DNA from: Lachnospiraceae bacterium
GTDB lineage: Bacteria; Bacillota; Clostridia; Lachnospirales; Lachnospiraceae
DNA: 56,927 bases
Direction of reading: 5' to 3'
Assembly: GCA_031272185.1 (NCBI GenBank)
Contig: JAISUG010000065.1
Span: forward strand, 1-56,927
Of this stretch, positions 26,775 to 34,675 are shown in pieces. Each line of letters begins with the position of its first letter. The first letter of the stretch is position 1. Both the position numbers and the translations under genes were made by a program. The notes beneath the pieces are model-generated. The model ran no database searches, was not told the origin of the DNA, and saw only the letters and a program-made list of their open reading frames with translations.

Positions 26775-28124
26775 TCACGCTTTTGCGAATTCTTCCATCA
26801 CCGTCGCCGCCATCTTGATGGCGCTCACAAAGTCATCCAGGATGATGTTCTCATTGGGCGCATGGATGTTGGCGGCCTCGTTGCCCGCCCCGAACATCAC
26901 CGCATCCAGGTTCGCCCGGTGGCAGAACTGGTACATGGCGGTGGTTCCGGAACTGGAAACAAACACCTCCGGGTCGATGCCATAGACCGGTTTTGCGCAT
27001 TTGATCACAGTTTTGGCGAACAGACACTCAGGGTCGGCGCGGAAAGGCGGTTCGCCCGACAGTTTCACCACCTCGATGTCGGCAAAACCCCTCCTGTCCA
27101 GATGGGCGCGCACTTTCGGGAGGATGTCCTCGGGCGTCTGGTCGGGCACCAGGCGAAGATCCATCTTCACCACGGCGGAACCGGGTTCCACGGTTTTGGC
27201 CCCCTGGCCGATGTAACCGGCCTTGAAACCTGCGATATTCGCCGTGGGCATGTAGTACAGTTTCTTGAGCAATGGAATGCCCGTGAGGTCGTTTATGAAG
27301 CCGTCCAGTCCCATGCGCTCCTTGGTGGCGTCCTCCCGGAAACGCAGTGTCTCCAGGCACTCCATCTCATAAGCGGAGGGCTCCCGCACCGCATCCATGA
27401 AGCCGTCGATGGTGATGTTGTCCTGTGCGTCTTTCATGGTGGCCAGGGCCTGCACCAGGCGCCAGGCGGGGTTTTTGACGATGGCGGCGTTGCTGGAATG
27501 CAGGTCGCCCGACGCCGTCTTGCAGCGCAGCTCGATGTAGAGCAGGCCCTTGACGCCCAAGCAGATTTCCAGGGGGCCGCCGACCTGCCTGCTGCCGCCC
27601 TCCCAGGCGAACCCGTCGGTTTTCAGGCGCTGCGGGAACCGGTCCGCGAATTCCCCCAGGTGGGGGCTGCCGATTTCCTCCTCACCTTCGTAGATGAACT
27701 TCACGTTCAGGGGTACCTGGCCGTAGACCTCCTGATAGGCTTTCACTGCCAGCAGGCGGGAGAGCAGGCTGCCCTTGTTGTCCGTGGCGCCACGTGCCCA
27801 CAGCTTCCCGTCGCGGATTTCGGCCCCAAAGGGGTCGCTGACCCACTCTTCCACGGGTTCCACCGGCTGCACGTCGTAGTGGTTGTAAAATGAGATGGTC
27901 CGCCCGGCGTTTTTCCCCGGCAGTTCAGCGTATATGATGGGGTTGCCGCCGGTCTCCACCACATCCGGCAAAGTGCCGAGGCGGGAGAGTTCTTCCACCA
28001 GCAGTGCGGCCATTTCCCTGATCCCCACGTTTTGTGCGGAGATGCTGGGCTGCCGGCAGCATTTCTGCAGCAGTGCGATGTACTCCTGGGCGTGCCGGTC
28101 GATGTAGCCGTAGAGTTCTTTCAT
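26775..28124 (-). CDS. M20-family metallo-dipeptidase
   Basis: This 449-residue peptidase cuts dipeptides or related amides in the cytoplasm. Metal and catalytic motifs are FYNHYDVQPVEP, GATDNKGSLLSRL, YEGEEEIGSPHL and the late AANIHAPNENI. A dimerisation domain lies at ~200-310. Length is that of ordinary M20 dipeptidases. ATG 28124 has AGGAGG 10 bases upstream; an upstream in-frame methionine is less likely. It lies between MATE and sdaA on the same strand, in a locus that also has a peptide ABC transporter, so peptide breakdown is the natural role. Confidence 0.9.
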   Translation of the reverse strand: MKELYGYIDRHAQEYIALLQKCCRQPSISAQNVGIREMAALLVEELSRLGTLPDVVETGGNPIIYAELPGKNAGRTISFYNHYDVQPVEPVEEWVSDPFGAEIRDGKLWARGATDNKGSLLSRLLAVKAYQEVYGQVPLNVKFIYEGEEEIGSPHLGEFADRFPQRLKTDGFAWEGGSRQVGGPLEICLGVKGLLYIELRCKTASGDLHSSNAAIVKNPAWRLVQALATMKDAQDNITIDGFMDAVREPSAYEMECLETLRFREDATKERMGLDGFINDLTGIPLLKKLYYMPTANIAGFKAGYIGQGAKTVEPGSAVVKMDLRLVPDQTPEDILPKVRAHLDRRGFADIEVVKLSGEPPFRADPECLFAKTVIKCAKPVYGIDPEVFVSSSGTTAMYQFCHRANLDAVMFGAGNEAANIHAPNENIILDDFVSAIKMAATVMEEFAKA

Positions 28125-28284
28125 GATGATTCCTCCTTGTTTGGTGCGGATGGTGTTTGTGGTCATGTTGCGCCGTGGCAGCGGCGGTGCGTGCCGATGC
28201 CTGCGGTGGGATCACATGGCCACGGCGCTGTCGGCTGTCGGCTGATGTCTGCGGCGTTGGTGCGGGTTGCGTGCGTGCGCAAAA

Positions 28285-29649
28285 TCACAGCACGATGGAT
28301 TTCCACCTGCCTGCGCAAAACCTCGAAAAGTTCATGGCCGCCCGCAGCCAGAAATCAATGAGCAGCCCCAGCCAGGGCCCCACCAGCCCCAACCCAATAG
28401 GGTAACACAAAAACCATGACAGCGCAGGGCGGATGAGGGTGGTGCTCACCAGGGATGACACGGCGACGAAGCGGGTGTCCCCCGCCCCCCGGAGCGCGCC
28501 GGAGCAGGTGGAATTGACAGACGCCCCGAAGGTGCCCGCCGCCAGGATGACCAGGATGGGGGCGCCCATGCGGACGACGTCGGGGTCTTTGGAAAAAATC
28601 CCCATGACCCCTTGGGGGAACATGGCGAACAATACGACAAAAACCGCCGCGCCCGCCAGTGACATCACACCGGCCAAAAGGGTGTTCCTCTCGGCGGATG
28701 CAGGGTTTCTCGCCCCCATGTCCAGCCCCACCACGGCTGCGGCGGCGATGGAGACGCCGTCGAAGCAGCTGATCACCATGTTGGTGATGTTCATGCAGAT
28801 CTGGTGGGTGGCGAATGCCAGCGTCCCCAGGTTCGCCACGATGAGCACATAGACCAGGAAACCCGCACGCAGGGCCATGTGTTCACCCAGCGCGCCAATG
28901 GAAACATGCCACAGGGACTTCATGGTTGCGGCGGAGGGTATCCAGTCACGGGATGCAAAGGTGACAAAGCGGCATCTTTTGGAAAGCAGACTGGCAAGGG
29001 CTATGCAAAACGCCACCAAATGCCCCAGTGAAGTGGCGGCGGCCGCCCCGGCCACCCCCCAGGCGGGGAACCCCATCTGCCCGCCTATGAGCAGGTAGTT
29101 GAAGCAGATATTCACCAAGCAGGCGCACAGGTTGGTGACCATGCTCAACCTGGCCAGTCCTATGCAGCGCTGGGCGCAGTTGATGGTCAGGCACATGTGC
29201 TGGAACAACTGCCCTGCGATGACGATTCGCAGGTAAACGACGGCCTGGTCGATGGTGTCGCCCCCGGCCCCGGCGAAAAAGAGGAAGGGGCGGGCGGCCA
29301 GGAACGTCAGGGAGCAGGTGGCGATGGACAGGAGCAGGCCAAGGGTGAGGGCGTGCCGAAGCACCTTGCTGGCCTCGGTGACGCCCTCGCCGCGTCCGGC
29401 AGCAAGTTCCCCCTCCCCCAGGCGCCGGGATACGAGGGCCACCACGCCTACATTGAGGGAAAGGGCGAAAGCCAGGCAGATGAATTTGGGCTGGTTGGTG
29501 AGGCCCACTGACGCAATGGCGGACGTACCCAGGGCGCTGACCATGGCCGTGTCGATGAGCCCGGTCAGCCCCACGAAAAATGACTCCAAAGTTGCAGGCC
29601 ATGCGATTTGCCAAATCCGCCGAAACCCCATCCGGCACATCCCTTTCAT
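28285..29649 (-). CDS. MATE-family multidrug/organic-cation efflux protein
   Basis: This is a 454-residue membrane protein with twelve predicted helices in two homologous halves, with GLIDTAMVSALGTSAIASVG in the first helix pair and the typical VSRRLGEGE loop. Such pumps export cationic drugs or metabolites using Na+ or H+. The start is uncertain: ATG 29649, or ATG 29631 (MGFRRIW), which has AAAGGGA about 8 bases upstream. The promoter at 29737-29709 and a 17-bp palindrome just downstream of it point to repression by the divergent MarR protein. M20 and sdaA follow at gaps of 160 and 181 bases and may share the transcript. Confidence 0.9.
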   Translation of the reverse strand: MKGMCRMGFRRIWQIAWPATLESFFVGLTGLIDTAMVSALGTSAIASVGLTNQPKFICLAFALSLNVGVVALVSRRLGEGELAAGRGEGVTEASKVLRHALTLGLLLSIATCSLTFLAARPFLFFAGAGGDTIDQAVVYLRIVIAGQLFQHMCLTINCAQRCIGLARLSMVTNLCACLVNICFNYLLIGGQMGFPAWGVAGAAAATSLGHLVAFCIALASLLSKRCRFVTFASRDWIPSAATMKSLWHVSIGALGEHMALRAGFLVYVLIVANLGTLAFATHQICMNITNMVISCFDGVSIAAAAVVGLDMGARNPASAERNTLLAGVMSLAGAAVFVVLFAMFPQGVMGIFSKDPDVVRMGAPILVILAAGTFGASVNSTCSGALRGAGDTRFVAVSSLVSTTLIRPALSWFLCYPIGLGLVGPWLGLLIDFWLRAAMNFSRFCAGRWKSIVL

Positions 29650-29677
29650 ATGGGTGCGAAAACCTGAGTGCAATGCG

Positions 29678-29694
29678 TGTTAAATGGCTTAACA
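29678..29694. promoter_or_regulatory. MarR-type operator at the MATE promoter
   Basis: TGTTAAATGGCTTAACA has perfect 6-bp arms (TGTTAA/TTAACA) around 5 bp. It lies 15-31 bp downstream of the MATE -10 box, where a bound repressor would block transcription. A near-copy sits at 30599-30615. Confidence 0.7.
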
Positions 29695-29708
29695 AATGTT
29701 ACTGGTGA

Positions 29709-29737
29709 ATCCTAACACGTTGGCGGGCAAAAGTCAA
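29709..29737 (-). promoter_or_regulatory. MATE promoter
   Basis: On the minus strand TTGACT (29737-29732) and TAGGAT (29714-29709) are 17 bp apart; transcription would start near 29702. Confidence 0.7.
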
Positions 29738-29771
29738 TCGGAATGTTTTTCAAAATTTTCTATGGTTTGAT

Positions 29772-29800
29772 TTGACAAAAACGCCTGGATGGAGTATGTT
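29772..29800 (+). promoter_or_regulatory. marR-family gene promoter
   Basis: TTGACA at 29772-29777 and TATGTT at 29795-29800 are 17 bp apart, about 60 bp before the regulator's start codon. No full operator palindrome overlaps it. Confidence 0.65.
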
Positions 29801-29865
29801 TGTTTAGGAGCTATACTTACATTTCGGGGCGCACAGGCTACTGGTTTTTCGGACAGGGAGTTTAT

Positions 29866-30402
29866 ATGGAGCACATGGATCAGGAAAAAAAGGATGCCAT
29901 CAACCACCTTATGCACCATTCCAACCACCGGTTTGGCATTGTATACGATTTTATAACCATTTGCAGCGCATTCCTCACCATCCCGCAGAAATACGATGCG
30001 GGGATCGAGATCACCGTGGTGGAGATGAATGTGCTGTACGCCATCTATGCGGAGCCGGGCGTGACCGCCACGCAGCTGTGCAAGAAATGGAACCGCACCC
30101 GCAGTGCCATCTCCCAGATCCTCAAGAAACTGCGGGAGAAAGACATGATATACCAGACCAAACTGGAAGGCCACGAGAAGGTCATGCAGCTGTACCTCAC
30201 CGCGGACGGCATCGGGTTCATCACCCAGGTCATCGCGAACGAGCACAACGACACCACGCACCTGTTTTCCAGCCTGCTGGACTATGGGTGCACCGGGCCG
30301 GAGCTGGAGACATTTTACAAAGTCATGGACGTATACACCAGTGTCATGCGGGATTCGCCGGAGCTGGGGTGGAACAACCTGATCGTGGAGCGGGGGCGGT
30401 GA
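29866..30402 (+). CDS. MarR-family transcriptional regulator
   Basis: This 178-residue protein has a winged helix-turn-helix (VVEMNVLYAIYAEPGVTATQ, LCKKWNRTRSAISQILKKL, the wing with MIYQTKLEGHEK) between N- and C-terminal dimerisation helices. MarR proteins are dimeric repressors released by small ligands. ATG 29866 follows GGGAG. It diverges from MATE and precedes the peptide ABC operon. The shared 17-bp palindrome at both outward promoters makes it the likely controller of both transcripts; this is inference from position and symmetry. Confidence 0.85.
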   Translation: MEHMDQEKKDAINHLMHHSNHRFGIVYDFITICSAFLTIPQKYDAGIEITVVEMNVLYAIYAEPGVTATQLCKKWNRTRSAISQILKKLREKDMIYQTKLEGHEKVMQLYLTADGIGFITQVIANEHNDTTHLFSSLLDYGCTGPELETFYKVMDVYTSVMRDSPELGWNNLIVERGR

Positions 30403-30491
30403 GCCGCTACGGGGCACTTTCGGCACATCGGGGAACCCCTGCGCATCTCCCTGCGCAGTGCTAATGTGCGCTAGGTCGGCTCGGGCCCGCT

Positions 30492-30541
30492 CCGGCGGCT
30501 TATAGGCTGGCTGGGGGGTGCATTGTGACATGAGCCGCCGG
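30492..30541 (+). terminator. GC hairpin after the marR-family gene (repeat family 2 copy)
   Basis: CCGGCGGCTTAT (30492-30503) pairs with ATGAGCCGCCGG (30530-30541) over 12 bp with one G.T. It contains the family 2 repeat block. No T-run follows, so termination is possible but not certain. It separates the marR transcript from the ABC promoter. Confidence 0.45.
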
Positions 30542-30568
30542 GGCTTGTCGAAAATCTGAAAAAAAGAC

Positions 30569-30597
30569 TTGACAGGTTGCGGGGATGTGCCTATAAT
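30569..30597 (+). promoter_or_regulatory. Consensus promoter of the peptide ABC operon
   Basis: TTGACA at 30569-30574 and TATAAT at 30592-30597 match the sigma-A consensus exactly with a 17-bp spacer. Such a strong promoter normally needs repression, which the adjoining operator would provide. Confidence 0.88.
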
Positions 30598-30598
30598 G

Positions 30599-30615
30599 TG
30601 TTTAACTACTTAACA
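30599..30615. promoter_or_regulatory. MarR-type operator at the ABC promoter
   Basis: TGTTTAACTACTTAACA begins one base after the -10 box and covers the start point. It matches the MATE operator at 12 of 17 positions, including both half-site ends (TGTT and TTAACA). Confidence 0.7.
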
Positions 30616-30851
30616 TAGAGAGCGGAGGGGCACAAGGAGGTGTTATTGCTTCTTGTGCCTTTCGATTTTGGGATGGATGGAGGGTATATGGCGCGGGGCT
30701 GTTCGCTGGGGGATGGCGGCGTATTGCGTAAAACTGACCGCAGATGGATAGCGGCGTATTGCGTGGGCTGCCAGCTGGCGGATGGCTGGAGGAAGGTTGT
30801 GCGTCCCGTGTTTGGGCACGGACGCATGAAATAATTTAAACGGAGGAGAAC
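30616..30851 (+). other. Structured leader of the ABC operon
   Basis: The ~240-nt leader holds a hairpin GGCACAAG...CTTGTGCC followed by TTTCGATTTT (about 30628-30670), which looks like an attenuator-type terminator. A second hairpin (TGCGTCC..GTG / CAC.GGACGCA, about 30798-30825) lies just before the first gene. GCGGCGTATTGCGT is repeated at about 30718 and 30749. A weak frame from GTG 30640 to 30834 (64 codons, AAGGAG directly before it) crosses both hairpins; it has no known homology and may only be chance. Confidence 0.4.
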
Positions 30852-32570
30852 ATGAAAAAAGGAAAAGTACGTAGCAACTTGCGGATGTGGGCGGGGTTGA
30901 CGGCGGCCATACTGGCGGCGATGAGCCTGTACGCCTGCTCGGGAGGCGGCTCTGCCGCCACCACGGCGGCACCTGCTGCAACGGCCGGGGCCCCGGCGCC
31001 TGAGGCCCAGCCCGCACAAACGCAAACGGCGGCGGCCGAGACCACCGCCGGGGCCCCGGCACCGGCATCCACTGAGGCCATCCCGGCCCCGGCGCCTGCG
31101 GCAGCGGAGCCCAAGAAACTGGTCATCGGCGCAGCCAGCGACATCGTGACATTGGACCCCCAGAACCAGACGCAGACCAACACCCAGGACCTCTTTGCGA
31201 CCATCGGCGCATTCCTGTTCAAGCGCGACCTGGATTTCGTGATCCAGCCCGACCTGGTCACGGACTACAAGCAGGTGGAGGACACGGTGTGGGAATTCAC
31301 CATCCGCAAGGGCGTGAAGTTCACCAACGGCGAAGATCTGACAGCCTCTGACGTGAAGTTCACCCTGGACAGGGAATCCGCACCTGACAGCGGGCTGGCT
31401 GCCTGGACATATTACAAGTGCATCACCGGCACCGAGCTGGTGGACGACTACACCATCCGGATCACCACGGACATCCCCAGGCCTGACATGCTCTCGCTCC
31501 TGGCCATGAGCCAGGCGGTCATCCTGCCGGAGGACTTCATAACCGCCAACGGGATGGAGGCGTATATCCTGGCCCCGGTGACGGCCGGTGTCTACACGCT
31601 GAAAGAATGGGTCCCCGACGATCATTATACACTGATCCCCAACCCCGACTACTACGGGGAGAAAGCCACCTGGGACGAAGTGGTCTACAGGCCGATCCCC
31701 GAGTCCTCCACCCGTGTGTCCGAGTTGCTCACCGGCGGCGTGGACCTGATCTACAATGTGCCCGTCAATGAGTGGGGGCGGGTGTCTTCCAACACCGATG
31801 CCGGCGGCACGAGCCTGGCATACGGCGAGACTTCCCGTGTGATGCTGCTCATCGTACGCATGACCGACGGGCAGCCCCTGTCCGACCCGTTGCTGCGGGA
31901 GGCGGTGGAGCTGGCCATCGACAAGACCACCATCTGCGACGCATTGCTCCAGGGCGCCGGCGTCCCCACCAGGACCCGTGTGGGCTCATCCGTGCCTGGT
32001 TTCAATTTTGACCTGTTCGGGGCGCAGGCGGATCTCTATAACCCGGAGAGGGCGAAGGAGCTGCTGGCGGAAGCGGGGTATGCACCCGGTGAGCTGGTGC
32101 TGGACATGACGGCCTCCAGCGGGCGCTACCTGATGGATGCGGAGATGGCCCAGATGATCGCGGCCTACCTCCAGGAGGTGGGCATCACGGTGAACCTGGA
32201 GCTGGTGGAATCCACGGTCATATCCACCATGTTCACCAACAAGGAAAACAAAGACCTGCTGATGATCGGCCTTTCCGACGGGCAGTATGACGGATGCTAC
32301 CCACTGGCCCACTACGGTGACCTGGAGCGGGGCGCGGGGCAGACCGACTACAACAGCCCGGAGTGCCAGAAACTCTACCAGGAGGCATTGGTGGAGATGA
32401 ACGAAGACATAAAGCAGGAAAAAGAGCGGGAGATCCAGGCCATCGCAGCCGAGGACAGGCCGCATATCTGCATCGCCCAGATCAACGCGATCTTCGGCGT
32501 GAACAACAAATATGAGCTGAACCCCCGCATGGACACCAACATCGTGCCGGACGAAGTGACGCTGAAGTAG
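30852..32570 (+). CDS. Peptide ABC transporter substrate-binding lipoprotein (family 5)
   Basis: This is a 572-residue lipoprotein. The lipobox LYAC places Cys29 as the modified residue. A ~60-residue Ala/Pro/Thr spacer follows, then a family 5 solute-binding fold (LVIGAASDIVTLDPQNQTQT, VWEFTIRKGVKFTNGEDLTA, ending RMDTNIVPDEVTLK). Such proteins capture oligopeptides, dipeptides or nickel chelates at the outer face of the membrane. It is the first gene of an operon with two permeases and two ATPases. The start ATG 30852 follows CGGAGGAG. No insertion besides the spacer is seen. Confidence 0.92.
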   Translation: MKKGKVRSNLRMWAGLTAAILAAMSLYACSGGGSAATTAAPAATAGAPAPEAQPAQTQTAAAETTAGAPAPASTEAIPAPAPAAAEPKKLVIGAASDIVTLDPQNQTQTNTQDLFATIGAFLFKRDLDFVIQPDLVTDYKQVEDTVWEFTIRKGVKFTNGEDLTASDVKFTLDRESAPDSGLAAWTYYKCITGTELVDDYTIRITTDIPRPDMLSLLAMSQAVILPEDFITANGMEAYILAPVTAGVYTLKEWVPDDHYTLIPNPDYYGEKATWDEVVYRPIPESSTRVSELLTGGVDLIYNVPVNEWGRVSSNTDAGGTSLAYGETSRVMLLIVRMTDGQPLSDPLLREAVELAIDKTTICDALLQGAGVPTRTRVGSSVPGFNFDLFGAQADLYNPERAKELLAEAGYAPGELVLDMTASSGRYLMDAEMAQMIAAYLQEVGITVNLELVESTVISTMFTNKENKDLLMIGLSDGQYDGCYPLAHYGDLERGAGQTDYNSPECQKLYQEALVEMNEDIKQEKEREIQAIAAEDRPHICIAQINAIFGVNNKYELNPRMDTNIVPDEVTLK

Positions 32571-32631
32571 CGAGTGGCCCGACTGCGCTTCGCCGGTGGG
32601 CCTTGCGCCTGCCGGCGGGGTGTCTGCAAGG

Positions 32632-32777
32632 TAAACCTTGCGCAAAGCGAGGCACCCAATAGGTGATTGTGCCGAGGTGCGAAGAGGGAAGGTACTGATC
32701 GTAACTGACCGATGAGCAACGCAGGATAAATTGCTTTTACAAGGTCGAACGCGCATTGTTTGGTTGGCGGGGCGATG
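32632..32777 (+). repeat. Dispersed palindromic element, family 1, copy C, split by ~90 bp
   Basis: The left part TAAACCTTGCGCAAAGC (32632-32648) and the right part ACAAGGTCGAACGCGCATTG through GTTTGGTTGGCGGGGCGATG (32739-32777) match copies A and B. The 90 bases between them are unrelated and include ACTGACCGATGAG, a trace of family 2. It lies between the lipoprotein gene and its permease, inside an operon. Confidence 0.65.
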
Positions 32778-32794
32778 ACGATGGGGGATGTGTT

Positions 32795-33709
32795 ATGGGC
32801 AAGTACATAGCGAAACGGTTGGGGCAAGCCGTGGTCGTGTTGCTCATCGTCACGGCCATCATCTTCCTGCTGGTCAATGTGGCGGGGGACCCCACCGCCA
32901 ACATGCTGCCCCTGGACGCCTCCGAAGCGGACCGCCAGGCGATGCGGGAGGCGATGGGGCTCAACCGCCCATTGTTCATACAGTATATGGACTTCCTGGG
33001 AAAGGCCATCCGGGGGGATTTCGGCAATTCCTACCGATACAACCTGCCGGCGATCAACCTGGCCCTGCAGCGGATGCCGGTGTCCTTGCAGCTGGCGGGG
33101 ACGGCGCTGCTGTTTGCCGTGCTGTTTGCCATACCCCTGGGGATCCTCAGCGCGAAATTCGCAAACAGCCCCTTCGACTTGGTTGTGAGTTCCGTGTCGG
33201 TGCTGGGCAGGGCCATGCCGAACTTCTGGATCGGCATCCTGCTCATCTTGCTGTTTGCGGTTAACTGGAAACTTTTCCCTGTTTCGGGGAGCGGCACGGC
33301 GAAACACCTGGTGCTGCCCGCCATGACATTGGCCATCCAGTCCGCATCCCAGATTATCCCCCTCATCCGCTCCAACATGCTGGACGTCATGCAGGAGGAC
33401 TACATCCGCACCGCGCGCAGCAAAGGTGTGGGGGAGGGGGTGATCACCATGGTACACGCATTCAAGAATGCATTGGTGCCGGTGGTGACCGTGGTGGCCC
33501 TGGAAATCCCGGGGCTCATCGGCGGCGCCCTCATCACGGAGACCATTTTCGCCTGGCCGGGGCTTGGACAGTTCCTGATTCAGGCCATCAACAACCGTGA
33601 CATGAGCGTGGTGCAGGTGTGCATTTTCATGATATCCGTCATCACGCTGTTCGCGAACCTGGTGGCGGACCTGGTGTACTGCCTGATCGACCCGCGAATC
33701 AGATACTGA
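32795..33709 (+). CDS. Peptide ABC transporter permease (DppB/OppB type)
   Basis: This 304-residue protein has six helices. The N-terminal MGKYIAKRLGQAVVVLLIVT and the EAA loop (EDYIRTARSKGVGEGVITMVHAFKNAL) that contacts the ATPases are typical. It forms the membrane channel with the next permease. ATG 32795 follows GGGGGATG; a longer in-frame start at 32756 overlaps the repeat element and is unlikely. Confidence 0.93.
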   Translation: MGKYIAKRLGQAVVVLLIVTAIIFLLVNVAGDPTANMLPLDASEADRQAMREAMGLNRPLFIQYMDFLGKAIRGDFGNSYRYNLPAINLALQRMPVSLQLAGTALLFAVLFAIPLGILSAKFANSPFDLVVSSVSVLGRAMPNFWIGILLILLFAVNWKLFPVSGSGTAKHLVLPAMTLAIQSASQIIPLIRSNMLDVMQEDYIRTARSKGVGEGVITMVHAFKNALVPVVTVVALEIPGLIGGALITETIFAWPGLGQFLIQAINNRDMSVVQVCIFMISVITLFANLVADLVYCLIDPRIRY

Positions 33710-33770
33710 AGTGACCATGGGCGGCTGAAATGCAGGTGTGCCGACGGCGTGAGGATTTGAGGATCATTCC

Positions 33771-34643
33771 ATGCAAAAGAAACCTGGGGGGCGCATCTTG
33801 CGCCTCCTGCTACAAAGCTATACGGGCTGCGTGGGGCTGTTCATCGTGACGGCCATGGTGGTGTTCGCGGTTTTCGCGAAGCAGATCGCCCCATTTGAGC
33901 CCAATGCGATGAACCCGCTGGAGATGCTGAAACCGCCGGCTTTTTGCGAGGGCGGGAGCATGAAGCACCTGCTGGGCACGGACAACCTGGGGCATGACAT
34001 ATTCAGCCGCATCGTGTACGGGACCAGGGTCTCCATCATCATCGGCGTCTGCAGCGTGCTCATCGCCGGGTTCATCGGCACGGCGTTCGGCCTGGTGGCG
34101 GGGTACTTCGGGGGGTTCGCGGATGCCGTCATCATGCGTGTCACTGATGCGTTCCACGCCATCCCCCGGACGCTGCTGGCGCTGGTCGCGGTGAGCGTCA
34201 TGAGCAGCGGCGTGACCACCCTCATCATCGTCATCGGCGTGACGGGGTGGATCACCTATGCCCGTGTGGTGCGCAGCGAGGTGCTGGCCCTGAAAAACCG
34301 CGAGTTCGTCAAAGCGGCCATCACAGTGGGGACGCCTGACTGGCGCATCATATTGGACCATATCCTGCCCAATGTGCTCTCCTCCGTAATCGTGGTGTCC
34401 ACCCTGGCGGTGGCCACCAGCATCATCGCGGAATCCTCCTTGAGTTTCCTGGGGCTGGGGATCCAGCCGCCCAGCATCTCCTGGGGGGGGATGCTCAGCA
34501 CCGGCAGGAGCTACATCGCCACCAACTGGTGGGTCGCCACCATGCCGGGCATCGCATTGACCGTGACGGTGCTGGGGATCATGTTCCTGGGCAACTGGCT
34601 GCGGGACGTGATGGACCCCCACCACACCGGGAGCGGGAGCTGA
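33771..34643 (+). CDS. Peptide ABC transporter permease (DppC/OppC type)
   Basis: This 290-residue protein pairs with the DppB-type permease. It shows the DppC N-terminal helix, HLLGTDNLGHDIFSRIVYGT, the EAA loop (REFVKAAITVGTPDWRIILDHILPNV) and a C-terminal SSLSFLGLGIQPPSISWG block. Length is normal. The preceding gene ends 61 bases upstream. Confidence 0.94.
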   Translation: MQKKPGGRILRLLLQSYTGCVGLFIVTAMVVFAVFAKQIAPFEPNAMNPLEMLKPPAFCEGGSMKHLLGTDNLGHDIFSRIVYGTRVSIIIGVCSVLIAGFIGTAFGLVAGYFGGFADAVIMRVTDAFHAIPRTLLALVAVSVMSSGVTTLIIVIGVTGWITYARVVRSEVLALKNREFVKAAITVGTPDWRIILDHILPNVLSSVIVVSTLAVATSIIAESSLSFLGLGIQPPSISWGGMLSTGRSYIATNWWVATMPGIALTVTVLGIMFLGNWLRDVMDPHHTGSGS

Positions 34644-34675
34644 ATGGTACCAGTGTGGCGGGTAGGGAGACAACC

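Noticed and set aside
30640..30834. 64-codon leader peptide gene of the ABC operon as a confirmed gene
   Set aside because: It has a ribosome site too close to GTG and crosses two hairpins; kept only as a possibility in the leader entry.
34529..34675. N-terminal extension of the OppD-type ATPase
   Set aside because: It overlaps the end of dppC in another frame and is not family-like; ATG 34676 has a ribosome site.
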